A stretch of DNA of 64,000 nt from Paracidobacterium acidisoli (GTDB lineage Bacteria; Acidobacteriota; Terriglobia; Terriglobales; Acidobacteriaceae). A program made the position numbers and the translations under genes. The stretch covers positions 531,026 to 595,025 of the forward strand of contig NZ_QVQT02000002.1 in NCBI RefSeq assembly GCF_003428625.2, in the 5' to 3' direction. The notes under the pieces are model-generated. The model made no database searches, had not been told where the DNA came from, and saw only the letters and a list, made by a program, of their open reading frames with translations. Below are positions 1 through 9,099 of this stretch, piece after piece. Each line of letters opens with the position of its first letter. The stretch's first letter is position 1.

Positions 1-1017
1 CTTCGCGTGAATCGTAAACTCGTCCCGATCCTGCCAGGTTGGGGTGTCGGCGTTTACGTCTGCCAGTCTGTACATTGTGGCGTGCAGTGTATCTCCGTCC
101 AGAACGAACTTGACGTAGTGATAATTCGGAAAATCATTGCTCTGATAAAGATCATCCGGGGCACGATCAACGCGAACGGGAGAAGCTCCGCCTCCTCCAG
201 AGACCAGATAGGTGACATCCCCTCTTAAAAAGCGTTCGTAATTGTGAATGTGCCCTGCACTCACAATTATTTTCGCGCTCAGCTGTGGAGCTACACTCTC
301 CAGGTAGTCGCGCAGCGCAATTTCATTGGGCCTGGGGTTATGACTGACGTTGTATCTTGTCTGAAAGTCAGCAACAGGAGGATGGTGCAGGCTGATAAAG
401 ACAAACTTTGTGCTTTTGGACAATCCCTTCAGCTGTGCATCAAGCCACTTCCGCTGATCACTTTCAGGGAGCAGCGATGTATTGCTGTCGAGAGCGATCG
501 TATAGATTGCTTTGCTCAGTTCCACCGAATACCACCGGCGGTCCTTCAATTCCGGAAATGCCGCCCACCAGTGATCCAAAGCCTGCTGCGGGTCCCCATG
601 AAACTCATGGTTTCCTAATGCCGGATAGACATGGATATGTGCATCACGCCAGGGCTTCGACTCGGTTTTGTATACCTCATAATCGTTCACGTGATCGCCA
701 CTGTAAGGAACATCGCCATTCAGCAGAACCGCATCGGGTTTCTCTTCCGCGATCTTCTGAACCAGCCAGCGCCGTGCCTTCGGGCTGGTCACCTTGGTAT
801 TTTCAGGATCGGTAAAGCGCTGATCACCATAGACGATCACCGTCGTCGTTTTGCTTACTTTGGATACGCGAAAGCTGGGACCGCTGGTACTGATCAGATT
901 TGAAGTCGGAAGATCTTCCGGCCTGACCTTCGTCGCCTTTGTCTCCTGTGCTGTCAGAGAGAGCGTTGAGCCCACAAACAGGGCCGCACATAAAAGAATA
1001 CTTTTGCGATTCAACAT
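1..1017 (-). CDS. Secreted calcineurin-like metallophosphoesterase (partial, 3' end outside window)
   Basis: Reading from an ATG at 1017 to the window edge gives about 339 residues with a hydrophobic signal peptide (residues 4-23, ending LTAQ). The dinuclear-metal motifs of purple-acid-phosphatase-like calcineurin enzymes appear in order: GDQ (D65), LNGDVPYSGD (D102), GNHE (N136/H137), SLHHPP and SAGHIHNYE. The enzyme should hydrolyse phosphomonoesters or diesters outside the cytoplasm; the substrate cannot be told from sequence. It is the last visible member of a leftward run of five closely spaced genes that includes a TonB-dependent receptor. The 3' end is cut by the window, so full length is unknown. 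Family assignment is secure; role in nutrient phosphate release is inference. Confidence 0.85.
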   Translation of the reverse strand, partial: MLNRKSILLCAALFVGSTLSLTAQETKATKVRPEDLPTSNLISTSGPSFRVSKVSKTTTVIVYGDQRFTDPENTKVTSPKARRWLVQKIAEEKPDAVLLNGDVPYSGDHVNDYEVYKTESKPWRDAHIHVYPALGNHEFHGDPQQALDHWWAAFPELKDRRWYSVELSKAIYTIALDSNTSLLPESDQRKWLDAQLKGLSKSTKFVFISLHHPPVADFQTRYNVSHNPRPNEIALRDYLESVAPQLSAKIIVSAGHIHNYERFLRGDVTYLVSGGGGASPVRVDRAPDDLYQSNDFPNYHYVKFVLDGDTLHATMYRLADVNADTPTWQDRDEFTIHAK

Positions 1018-1065
1018 AAATGTATGCTCCGGTTAACTTGATAGCGGATGGATCGATGCCTGTAG

Positions 1066-1518
1066 CTACAGAAACAGTATGGCAAGTGGAAATAACATTC
1101 CGGCCAGTACGGCCAAACACGTAATCCTGCGGTCTCCGCCGTATAGAAAAGCCATAACAATACCTAGGAGGGTCGTCGCAGCCAGGGCTATCGACATAAC
1201 AAATACAAAACACTGCATTACAAATTTCGACCCTGACTCTTTCGGCTTCCTGGGCATTGGTGCATTTCGAGTATCTCCGGCATCGTCTGCCGGCTTTTGT
1301 GCTTTTGGAGCGGGGAGCGCAAGCGTCTGCTTCTTATGAATCTGCGCCATCTCTACAATCCATCTCGGGGGAACATAGCTGCTTCCGCGAGTCGTCTGAT
1401 GCCAGCCCATAACCTGCATTGCGCCGCTGAAGGCAAAAAAAACAATTGCCGGGGCAAATAACAACCCAAGATATCGATGGGTTACTCTTATCGCTTTTAT
1501 GACTGAACTACGCTGCAT
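1066..1518 (-). CDS. PepSY-associated transmembrane protein
   Basis: This 150-residue protein begins with a hydrophobic helix at about residues 15-37 (HRYLGLLFAPAIVFFAFSG) of the kind that opens PepSY-TM proteins. A polar, proline/lysine-rich segment follows at about 45-98, then two more hydrophobic helices at about 100-122 and 133-150. Full-size PepSY-TM reductase-like proteins are more than twice as long and hold PepSY domains between helices, so this is a minimal version. Family knowledge links such proteins to receptor loci for siderophores or other ligands. It lies 57 bp downstream of the beta-propeller gene and 48 bp upstream of the metallophosphoesterase, so it is probably co-transcribed. 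The start has only a weak ribosome site. Function unknown. Confidence 0.7.
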   Translation of the reverse strand: MQRSSVIKAIRVTHRYLGLLFAPAIVFFAFSGAMQVMGWHQTTRGSSYVPPRWIVEMAQIHKKQTLALPAPKAQKPADDAGDTRNAPMPRKPKESGSKFVMQCFVFVMSIALAATTLLGIVMAFLYGGDRRITCLAVLAGMLFPLAILFL

Positions 1519-1575
1519 CGAGATTCATCCTGATAACAATTTTCCCGAGAACGGTGCTGTTATGCGATGATGGCG

Positions 1576-2586
1576 CTATTTGCCGACGACCAGAACGCAG
1601 AAGGTGCCATCGGTGATCGTCTTCTTTGGCTTTTGCGCCGGATCGGCGGATGGAGTCGATACGACAGTCGCCGCAGAAAGAAATATCTTTCCCGTCTTCG
1701 AATCGAATGCCATTGTTTTTGCACTGGGCTGGGTTGTCACCGAGTCTTCCGCGGCATAGTCATTCGCAGACTTCTCCCGAATAACGGTCAGATTACCCTC
1801 ACCGTTCGAGAAAAAGATGAGACGCTTTTTTGCATCAAAGCCGGCGGCGTCGGTACCGGACCCGGTAGGAAGGCTGGCGATTTTCTTGCCGCTTGTCCCA
1901 TCCAGCACCTCCATGGTTTTGTTGTGGCCGCCGACGAAGACCCGATCGCTTTTCGCATCGACCGCGAGGCCCGTGGGCGCTTTCACATCTTCAAGCGGAA
2001 AGTGCTGTTTCACTTCAAGAGTCTTCGGATCGAAGACTGCAACCTCATTTTTATCTTCGAGAGCGACATAAATGAGGCCATCCTTACCTACGGCAGCTCC
2101 CTCTCCATTGCCGCCGACGTCCACTGTTCCAGTCACATTGCCGGTTGCTGCATCGATAGCGGTAATGTCGTGAGAGTGGTGATTGTTCGTAAATACGCGC
2201 TGCGATCCGGGATCAAAATAGATACCGTCAGGTCCCTTGCCGACATCGATCTTCTTTATGACCGACAGCGTCCCCGTATCGAACATGGTGACTTTATCTT
2301 CCTTACCATTGCTGGTGAAGCCGTGCTTCAGCTTCGAAGCAATCGCAATTCCGTGGATGCCCGGTGTGTCTTCGATTGTGCCGACTACTGTCCCCGTATC
2401 CGCATCGAGAACATTGACACGCACACTGTGTGAGACATAAAGACGGCGTGCTGTGCTGTCAATTGAGATGTAATCCCATCCCTCATTGCCCGGAACGGGA
2501 TACCGCGTCTGTACTTTGTAGTCCGCCGCCTGAGCGCTGAAACAGCAGCTCAGAATGAGTGCCACAAGAACTGCAGATTGCTTCAT
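1576..2586 (-). CDS. Secreted YncE-type beta-propeller protein
   Basis: A 336-residue protein with a signal peptide (residues 1-20, cleavage near SAQA). Repeated blades of about 40 residues follow the YVTN/NHL-like pattern (for example RLYVSHSVRVNVLDADTG and RVFTNNHHSHDITAIDAATG). The length fits a seven-bladed YncE-family propeller, usually periplasmic with ligand- or protein-binding roles rather than catalysis. It lies 109 bp downstream of the receptor gene in the same leftward run, so it may handle the receptor's ligand in the periplasm. I do not see the acidic calcium-ligand pattern of beta-propeller phytases clearly enough to claim that activity. Confidence 0.8.
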   Translation of the reverse strand: MKQSAVLVALILSCCFSAQAADYKVQTRYPVPGNEGWDYISIDSTARRLYVSHSVRVNVLDADTGTVVGTIEDTPGIHGIAIASKLKHGFTSNGKEDKVTMFDTGTLSVIKKIDVGKGPDGIYFDPGSQRVFTNNHHSHDITAIDAATGNVTGTVDVGGNGEGAAVGKDGLIYVALEDKNEVAVFDPKTLEVKQHFPLEDVKAPTGLAVDAKSDRVFVGGHNKTMEVLDGTSGKKIASLPTGSGTDAAGFDAKKRLIFFSNGEGNLTVIREKSANDYAAEDSVTTQPSAKTMAFDSKTGKIFLSAATVVSTPSADPAQKPKKTITDGTFCVLVVGK

Positions 2587-2695
2587 GATCCTGCCTTTCC
2601 ATCTGATCGAGCCCTTGAAAAGCGAGATTCGTTCCCAGGGCTGAATGAATGGGGCTCCGCAGAAAAGCTGCGCAGCCCCTCCAGAGGTTTCTAAA

Positions 2696-5683
2696 TCAGA
2701 ATTCCGCCTTCAGGCTGAACTGCAGCTCGCGGGGAGTTCCTGTTCCGGTGGCGTTTGTGCTGTAGGCTTTCGTGATAAGACCGTAGGTTCCCGATCCGAA
2801 GGTAGAAGCCGGCGTGCCATACTGCGCACGGTTCAGGACGTTAAAGGCCTCCGCACGGAAGTTCAGGCCGACCCGCTCTGTGAGAGCAAAGCGCTTTGTG
2901 AGCGCCGGATCGATCTGCCAGATACCAGGGGCACGGACCGCATTGCGCCCAAGGTTTCCCCACGTGCCGGATGCAGGAGTCGTCAATGCATTCGCATTCA
3001 GCCACTCCTGGGTCGTCTTATGCGAGGGATAAAGGGGCACGCCTGGAACGCGATTTGGGCGTTGCCCTTTGTTGATCTCATCCGGCAATGCAGTCGCCGA
3101 ACGGCTCATTGTGATATTCACAGGAAGACCGCTGCGGGCGGAAGCGATGCCGCTCAACTGCCAGCCGCCAAGGAAGAGATCTGTAATTCGGGAAGAGTTG
3201 TTCAGAAAAGCGCGCCCTCTGCCAAAAGGAAGCTGATAGATGGTGCTCATCCTGAAATATGAGCGAACATCCTGGTCGCTCGAAGAACGCTCACAGGCGA
3301 GACAGTTGTTGTTCTGCGGTGTGTCCGCCTCGCCGCCGCCGATACCGCCATCATCGATGGAATGCGACCACTCATAATTTGCAGAGAGCATCCAGCCGGT
3401 TGAGAAGTTACGCTGAATACTGGCCTGCAATGCATGTGTATACGCGTCAGCGGAACTGTTTTGATAAGGGATGGTCGAGTAGCCTGCGTAAGTGCGCGCA
3501 TTGGTCGCCTGATTGATGATCCCGTTCAGAGTAATGCTCGAAAAAACGTGTGTCGCTCTGGTGCCGAAATAAGCCACCTGGGCGATGGTCTGACGAGCTA
3601 CTTCCTGCTGAACCGAGAGTGTCCATTCATTCACCGATGTGATCTTGCGATGAATGGATGCGCCTGCCGGGCTGTTGCTGTGCGTCGCAACGCCCAGCCC
3701 CGATGGAACCGGATAGCCGAAGCCCGGCGCCTGCGCCTGCGTCAAAGTATATTTTGTAGCCAGGTTGCCGATCGGCTGTCCCAAGCCTCCAAACTGACCG
3801 AAGCCGTCATAAATACCAAAGCCGCTGCGAAAGACAGTTTTCCCGTTGAAGATTGCCGGCGACCAGATCACGCCGACACGCGGCGAAAATTCGAGGTTGC
3901 TCTGGTAGTACCAGGGTATGTTGGAAGGGCAGACCACATTCGGGCAGTTGATTGGATCAACGTTAAGGCCACGCCCCAGAACTTCGTGATCCACTCCAAA
4001 ATTCTCATAGCGCAGTCCAACGTTCAGGTTCAGCGTCGAGCCCAGCTTGAACTGATCCAGAACGTATCCGAAATATTCCGTGAGCCGCTGCCCGGTTACC
4101 GGAACAGCGCCGGCATAGCTGTCGGAATCGATCAGATTTTTGAGGAAATCGTCCGGAGTACCCTTCTGCTCCGGGCCCTGATAGGAAATCGTCTCATCGG
4201 GAGTATTCGGAGACGCCTTGTTTTCCTGTACCCGGCGTACGGTGATGCCCATCTTGATCGTGTGCCTGCCGCGCAGCAGCGTGGCGTCATCGATGCCGGT
4301 AAAGGAGTTATCGTTGCGCACAGACCCGCTGGGAGTATCTATTCCAGTGAAAGGCGCGATCTGCAGTGCAAACAGAAATGGTGTATCTTGCCCCTGAGCA
4401 AATTCGGCACGGTCAAATCCGTATCTTGCATCATTCAGGAAAGTCGGCGTGAATGTATTCTGTATGCCGATCGTGGCGTTCGGTGTATTCAGATCGTTGA
4501 ACGCAGTCGACGGAGTAAAGGTATCCGGTGCTGTTTCCGTGTAATGATCCGTGTTGAAACGCACAAAGGCGTTCATCCGGTCATTGATGTGATAGTCCGC
4601 ACGGACCAGTCCCGAATCCTCATGTGTCACCTCGGGTCCGCTGCCGTACCACGTCATCTGGTCGACGGAGCCGGCAACCGGAACCAGGCCGATGGGAAAC
4701 GCATTGATCAGAGGGGCCAGCACCGGCTGTTCAGCCGCAACCTGTGCCCGATACGCCGTGCTCGGAACGGTGCCGCTCAGTGTCTGATTCAGGTTCTGTC
4801 TGAGAGCTTCATAATTGGCAAAGAAGAAGAGCTTCTTCTTCACGATCGGGCCGCCGATGTTCGCGCCAAAATTATTCAGACGCAGCGCGGGAAGCGTACC
4901 CTGAGCATTCCATGGGCTGGCGTCAAAGACGTTATTGCGAATAAATTCCCACGCGGCGCCATGATAGACATCTCCACCACTTTTAGAGACGATTTCAATC
5001 TGGCCTCCAACCGAGCCGCCCTGATCGGCACTATAGGCAACGCCATTTGCGCGAAACTCTGCGATAGCCTCCGTCGACACCTGCAGGTGCAGGTCTACCT
5101 TCTGATACTGATGGTTAATGCCTGAATTATCGACACCGTCGAGGTGCCATGTATTGTCTTCGTCCGAAAGGCCTGCAGCACGCACGTCCTGCTGTGTGCC
5201 TGTACCGGAGTCAATCATGCCCGGTGCAAGCGAAACCAGGCCTACGTAACTGCGGCCATTCAAAGGAAGGTCCTGCGCCTGTCTTCCGTTGATCACGCCG
5301 CCGATTTCAATCGACGATTTGGACAGACCGGAATCAGCGCGGACGTTCACCTGCACCGACCCGCCCGTAACAGACAGCTTTGCATCCAGCGTGCGAACCT
5401 GGCCCACATCAAGGCCCACGTGCTCAAAACGCAGCGATGCAAATCCATCTGCTTCGACAGAGACGTCGTAGTCTCCCGTAGACAGCGATGTTGCCGTATA
5501 CACGCCGGCATTATTGGTTTTAACCGGGGTCTCCACACCGGTCGCGTTCGATCGAATCAGAACATCCGCATTGACAACCCTTCTTCCGGACGGGTCGGTC
5601 ACAGTGCCCGTGATGGTTCCGCGATCGGTCTGGGCCATCACAGGCAATGACGCAAGCAGGAGAAACAGGAGCAGCCTCTTCAT
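2696..5683 (-). CDS. TonB-dependent receptor-like outer membrane protein (copy 1)
   Basis: This 995-residue protein has a signal peptide (MKRLLLFLLLASLPVMAQ), then a carboxypeptidase-regulatory-like beta-sandwich at about 20-110 (GTVTDPSGR, GVYTATSLSTGDYDVSVEA). The plug shows the acidobacterial LPLNGRSYVGL motif and the HLDGVDN segment, and a long beta-barrel ends in LQFSLKAEF with a terminal Phe. The architecture matches Oar-like receptors that import bulky ligands; the substrate is unknown. It is second in a leftward operon, 37 bp after the small secreted protein gene. The signal peptide and first domain are nearly the same as in the receptor at 9100-12063, showing that the two are paralogues placed mirror-wise around a two-component system. 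Confidence 0.92.
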   Translation of the reverse strand: MKRLLLFLLLASLPVMAQTDRGTITGTVTDPSGRRVVNADVLIRSNATGVETPVKTNNAGVYTATSLSTGDYDVSVEADGFASLRFEHVGLDVGQVRTLDAKLSVTGGSVQVNVRADSGLSKSSIEIGGVINGRQAQDLPLNGRSYVGLVSLAPGMIDSGTGTQQDVRAAGLSDEDNTWHLDGVDNSGINHQYQKVDLHLQVSTEAIAEFRANGVAYSADQGGSVGGQIEIVSKSGGDVYHGAAWEFIRNNVFDASPWNAQGTLPALRLNNFGANIGGPIVKKKLFFFANYEALRQNLNQTLSGTVPSTAYRAQVAAEQPVLAPLINAFPIGLVPVAGSVDQMTWYGSGPEVTHEDSGLVRADYHINDRMNAFVRFNTDHYTETAPDTFTPSTAFNDLNTPNATIGIQNTFTPTFLNDARYGFDRAEFAQGQDTPFLFALQIAPFTGIDTPSGSVRNDNSFTGIDDATLLRGRHTIKMGITVRRVQENKASPNTPDETISYQGPEQKGTPDDFLKNLIDSDSYAGAVPVTGQRLTEYFGYVLDQFKLGSTLNLNVGLRYENFGVDHEVLGRGLNVDPINCPNVVCPSNIPWYYQSNLEFSPRVGVIWSPAIFNGKTVFRSGFGIYDGFGQFGGLGQPIGNLATKYTLTQAQAPGFGYPVPSGLGVATHSNSPAGASIHRKITSVNEWTLSVQQEVARQTIAQVAYFGTRATHVFSSITLNGIINQATNARTYAGYSTIPYQNSSADAYTHALQASIQRNFSTGWMLSANYEWSHSIDDGGIGGGEADTPQNNNCLACERSSSDQDVRSYFRMSTIYQLPFGRGRAFLNNSSRITDLFLGGWQLSGIASARSGLPVNITMSRSATALPDEINKGQRPNRVPGVPLYPSHKTTQEWLNANALTTPASGTWGNLGRNAVRAPGIWQIDPALTKRFALTERVGLNFRAEAFNVLNRAQYGTPASTFGSGTYGLITKAYSTNATGTGTPRELQFSLKAEF

Positions 5684-5719
5684 AAAAGTCCCTCTTTCCT
5701 TTTTGTTTGTGACCCGTTA

Positions 5720-6232
5720 TCAGGGCTGATACAGGGCGGCCTTGTTTGGAATCCGGGCCTGAATTTCATCGCGAATCGCAACACCGATCTTCAGTGCTTC
5801 CTGCTCGTTGTTCGCTTTGGAGAAAGGAACTTCCATCACAACAAATCCGCCTCCAAGGTCTCCTCCGCTCGCATCGGTCATCGGGATCAACAAATCGAAG
5901 ATCTGATCCTTCTCCACACGAACGGCAGTCGGCTCACCGGTAGCCAGTTTTTTCAGATCGCCTGCGGATGATTTCTTGCCATTTTTAGAGCGTGTGATGT
6001 TCGCGATAATGACGTTGTCGGTTTCGCCTGGGGGCACTGCGTGGATACCGAGCTTCACGATGTCGTCGTGATGCGCCTTCACGCTGTCGACCAGGGTCTG
6101 TGCGAAGGGGGCGTGCACGTGCATGTAGGTGGATGGATCCTGCGGCGGAGTCTTTTGTGCGTGCAGCGTGGCCGGGACAAGGTTAAACATCAGCATGCAT
6201 GCGAGAGCACTTCTTACGATGAATTGAGACAC
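5720..6232 (-). CDS. Small secreted protein of unknown function
   Basis: A 170-residue protein with a signal peptide (residues 1-25, ending LHAQ). The mature part is one compact mixed alpha/beta domain with the conserved-looking stretches GIHAVPPGETDNVIIANI, KNGKKSSAGDLKKLATG and FDLLIPMTDASGGDLGG. The pattern recalls periplasmic PAS/Cache-like sensory or ligand-binding domains, but that is only an impression. The start is GTG at 6232, chosen because a GGAAGGGAA ribosome site lies just upstream. It is the first gene of the leftward receptor operon and sits behind the direct-repeat box at 6395-6419, so it is probably under the adjacent two-component system. Confidence 0.65.
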   Translation of the reverse strand: MSQFIVRSALACMLMFNLVPATLHAQKTPPQDPSTYMHVHAPFAQTLVDSVKAHHDDIVKLGIHAVPPGETDNVIIANITRSKNGKKSSAGDLKKLATGEPTAVRVEKDQIFDLLIPMTDASGGDLGGGFVVMEVPFSKANNEQEALKIGVAIRDEIQARIPNKAALYQP

Positions 6233-6394
6233 TTCGGTTCCCTTCCTGATTTAAGTCAACGTTTGAACTGGCGGCGTCGAGTGTTTGCCCTGCAGAGCAG
6301 CGTCTTTTGAGATCTCTGTCGATTTCAGACATCATCGAAAGACCTGCATCGGAACGATGTTGAGAGCGGTTGCAGTAGGGCTATTCAAGCCGGG

Positions 6395-6419
6395 GAACCT
6401 TAGACCAACATTAGAAAAG
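6395..6419 (-). promoter_or_regulatory. Predicted response-regulator box of the left receptor operon
   Basis: Read on the minus strand, 6419-6395 holds two hexamers, CTAATG (6414-6409) and CTAAGG (6403-6398), spaced 11 bp apart, preceded by CTTTT and followed by TTC. An 11-bp direct repeat is the usual layout for OmpR/PhoB-type regulators. The element recurs at 8765-8789 upstream of the paralogous receptor, and similarity continues downstream through CGGCTTGAAT. Aligned by hand, 31 of 38 bases agree. TTGAAT could serve as the -10. Binding by the regulator encoded at 6489 is inference. Confidence 0.6.
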
Positions 6420-6488
6420 TCGAGCTGTCATCCAAGATTCACACTGCTTCAGTGAAATTTTCATATTCACCGGTTCTGATTACGCTCT

Positions 6489-7163
6489 ATGAATGTTCTT
6501 GTCATTGAAGACGATGCGCGTATCGCTAACATTCTCAGGAAAGGCCTGCTTGAAGATGGCCATCAGGTGGAATTGTCTTATCGAGGCGATGAGGGGCGCG
6601 ACCTCGTAACGAGTGAGCACTTTGACGTCGTTGTTCTCGACGTTATGCTGCCCGGTGTCGATGGATTCAGCATTCTGAAGCATGCCCGCACCGCAAGGCG
6701 CGCCGTTCCAATTCTGATGCTGACGGCCAAAGACTCCATGATGGATATCGTTCACGGCCTGGATCTGGGCGCAGACGATTACCTCACCAAGCCTTTTCAG
6801 CTTGAGGTTTTCCTTGCCCGCGTTCGCGCAGTGGGGCGGCGTGGTCATATCCCGCAACAAGTTCAGCTTTCTGTTGGAAATCTGATCCTGGACAGGAACA
6901 ACAGGACAGCGTCGCGAGGTGAAGAGCAGATCGAGCTCACCAGGAAGGAATATGTAATTCTGGAATTACTTATGCGACGCGTAAATCAGGTGGTAACGCG
7001 TGATCAGATCATTCAGGCCGGCTGGGGATACGACGCAGATGTAAGAGACAACACAGTCGACTTCTATATGCACAGTCTGAGGCAGAAGATTAACCGGAAG
7101 GAGCAACCAAGCTCGATCCGCACAATACGGTCTCTTGGATATTTGCTGGAACATTCTGAATGA
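6489..7163 (+). CDS. OmpR-family response regulator
   Basis: A 224-residue two-domain regulator. The receiver domain (about 1-118) has the acidic pocket E7/D8/D9, phospho-acceptor D51 in VVLDVMLPG, and LTKPF with the conserved Lys. The C-terminal winged helix (about 128-222) has the typical ELTRKEYVILELLMRR and VDFYMHSLRQKI segments. Its stop overlaps the start of the histidine kinase gene by 4 bp (ATGA), so the two are translationally coupled. It lies between two divergently oriented receptor operons that share the same 11-bp-repeat upstream box, its most likely target. No clear Shine-Dalgarno precedes the ATG. An imperfect inverted repeat, TTCACACTG with CAGTGAA (6438-6456), lies just upstream. 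Confidence 0.95.
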   Translation: MNVLVIEDDARIANILRKGLLEDGHQVELSYRGDEGRDLVTSEHFDVVVLDVMLPGVDGFSILKHARTARRAVPILMLTAKDSMMDIVHGLDLGADDYLTKPFQLEVFLARVRAVGRRGHIPQQVQLSVGNLILDRNNRTASRGEEQIELTRKEYVILELLMRRVNQVVTRDQIIQAGWGYDADVRDNTVDFYMHSLRQKINRKEQPSSIRTIRSLGYLLEHSE

Positions 7164-8596
7164 CATTTTCTGTTCGCTCATTGCGTATCCGTCTGGCGCT
7201 TCTATATGCCGTCTTCATGCTGACGTCGATGATCTGTCTCGGCATCTTCACCTACTGGTACTTCAGCAGCGTGCTTGCCAGTTCCAGAGAGCAAACGATG
7301 GTAAAGCGTGAGGAGAGACTCATCGCTTTCGTCAACACATGGCCGAAACATGATACCTCTCCGACTCTCGCAGAGAAGCTCCATCAGCTCAGCGTCGCTA
7401 TTGCAGAATCAGATACGATTCAGGTGTACGATCTCCATGGAAACCTTCTCTACTCCTCTCCTGGCCCCGATATCTACAAAGTAGACTGGCCCGGAGGTAC
7501 GTGCGTTCATCCATGCGCTGCTGTTGTTCAGAAGGCCGGTCATACCATTCGTACGTTGAATCACGTTGTGACACTTGATGGTCAGCAGGTACGGCTTTCC
7601 ATAGCGGGAACCACCGATGAACACTCCGATGTCGTACGCCTGATACGAAATTCCTATCTGATCTCCTGCCCTCTGTTACTTTTCGCGTCCGTGGCCGGCG
7701 GATTTCTCCTCAGCCATCGTGCTTTGAAGCCCGTTCATCGCATCACCAGCGAGGCGCGCACAATCGGAATTCAGGATCTGAAGCATCGTCTTCCAGTTCC
7801 AAAGACCGGTGATGAACTTCAGGTTCTGGCAGAAACATGGAACGATCTCCTGGCGCGTCTGGAAGCGGCTGTCAGACGGCTGACACAATTCACGAGCGAT
7901 ATCTCGCACGACCTGCGCACCACTGTCACCGTGATGAGGACAACGGCAGAGTTTGCTCTCAGAAGAAATCGCACCGAAGACGATTATCGGGAAGCTCTGA
8001 GCACCATCGCCATGGAATGCCATACCACGTCACGGCTTCTTGATGATCTGCTCGCCGCTGCCCGCGCCGATATCATCCAGCGAAATATAGAATGGGAGCC
8101 TGTCGATCTGTCTGAGATCAGCCTGGAGGTCTGTGAGCACCTGCGTGCAAATGCTGAGACAAAGCATCAGACGCTCCGTTCCCATCTCTGCAGAAATGCC
8201 TGGACGCGAGGCGATATCTCGATGCTTCGCCGTTTGCTCAATATCCTGCTCGACAACGCCATCAAATATACCCCTGAGGCAGGCACAATCTTTGTTGACC
8301 TGGAAAAGGCAGGCGATCGATTTGAGCTCAGTGTAGGCGACACCGGAATTGGAATTCCACCGGATGCACTGTCGCGAATTTTCGACCGCTTTTACAGAGT
8401 GGACGAGTCTCGCAATCAGGATGACGGAAGCAGCGGGCTTGGATTAGCAATCGCCAAATGGATTGTGGAAGCTCACAATGCGACGATCCGTGTGACTTCT
8501 TCTGTTGGAGTTGGCACAACCTTTACCGTCTCCATACCTGAACAGTCGCACGTATTTTCTTCTGAATTGCCCAAGTTAAAAGCCGTCACCATTTGA
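7160..8596 (+). CDS. Two-component sensor histidine kinase
   Basis: A 478-residue membrane kinase. It has a transmembrane helix at about 12-38, a periplasmic sensor of about 125 residues, and a second helix at about 166-186. A HAMP linker (about 187-240) leads to a HisKA domain with H250 in SDISHDLRTT and a HATPase domain with LLDNAIKYTP, GDTGIGIPP and GSSGLGLAIAKW. It should phosphorylate the regulator encoded immediately upstream. The periplasmic region has two Cys residues (C115 and C119, CVHPC) that could bind metal or form a disulfide. The signal is unknown; the context suggests sensing linked to ligands of the flanking receptor systems. Confidence 0.94.
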   Translation: MTFSVRSLRIRLALLYAVFMLTSMICLGIFTYWYFSSVLASSREQTMVKREERLIAFVNTWPKHDTSPTLAEKLHQLSVAIAESDTIQVYDLHGNLLYSSPGPDIYKVDWPGGTCVHPCAAVVQKAGHTIRTLNHVVTLDGQQVRLSIAGTTDEHSDVVRLIRNSYLISCPLLLFASVAGGFLLSHRALKPVHRITSEARTIGIQDLKHRLPVPKTGDELQVLAETWNDLLARLEAAVRRLTQFTSDISHDLRTTVTVMRTTAEFALRRNRTEDDYREALSTIAMECHTTSRLLDDLLAAARADIIQRNIEWEPVDLSEISLEVCEHLRANAETKHQTLRSHLCRNAWTRGDISMLRRLLNILLDNAIKYTPEAGTIFVDLEKAGDRFELSVGDTGIGIPPDALSRIFDRFYRVDESRNQDDGSSGLGLAIAKWIVEAHNATIRVTSSVGVGTTFTVSIPEQSHVFSSELPKLKAVTI

Positions 8597-9099
8597 AACT
8601 CTCCTCACGCCATCCTCACCGCTCGACATAATCCGGCTTCATACGCTCTCCGCGTGATGAATGGCACCAACGCCGCATCTTGCAATGAGATGGACACCGC
8701 GTAATAAACGCCAGTGAATATAAAAAGTTCGCTGCTGCGCCATAAATCCTGCATGACAATTCCGCTTTTCTAAGGCTGAGCTAAGGTTCGTCGGCTTGAA
8801 TGACTCCACATCGTGAGTCATCAGCCGAGAGCGTGCTGGTGCCTCACACAGACTCCCTGGCCGGGATTGCTTGTGGTCGAGCTGAAGCCGCAGTAGCTCT
8901 TTTGTACGGCACGGAACTTCAGCCGCTCATTCCGATTCTCTACGTCCACACCGCACGACTGTTTGCCTGCGGCCAGGGCCGCACTTGCAGAGGCGCTCAG
9001 AGCGTGGCGGCGCACACAGTAACACCGGATCGGGCCTGACATTATGCTGCGTTACCGCAGCTCTGCGTACGAACCACAACGAAGGAAAGAAGGACTGTG
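8597..9099 (+). other. 503-bp non-coding leader/promoter region of the right receptor operon
   Basis: No convincing gene is seen here. It contains the regulator box at 8765-8789. An imperfect hairpin at 8791-8827 pairs CGGCTTGAATGACTC with GAGTCATCAGCCG, and a strong purine-rich ribosome site lies at 9081-9093 before the ATG at 9100. If transcription starts just after the TTGAAT at about 8794-8799, the mRNA leader would be close to 300 nt, much longer than in the mirror operon (about 140 nt). Short open frames on the minus strand between 8821 and 9136 resemble nothing I recognise. Confidence 0.5.
8765..8789 (+). promoter_or_regulatory. Predicted response-regulator box of the right receptor operon
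   Basis: CTAAGG at 8770-8775 and CTAAGG at 8781-8786 form a perfect 6-bp direct repeat with an 11-bp period. CTTTT precedes it and TTC follows, then CGGCTTGAAT. This is the counterpart of the box at 6395-6419 (minus strand), and no third copy was noticed in the window. An OmpR-type regulator dimer would fit this spacing, and the only such gene between the two copies is at 6489-7163. Confidence 0.62.

Noticed and set aside
3434-5125. 563-codon open frame on the plus strand opposite receptor copy 1
   Set aside because: It is antisense to a clear receptor gene, has no recognisable domain or signal, and reflects the reading-frame bias of the opposite strand.
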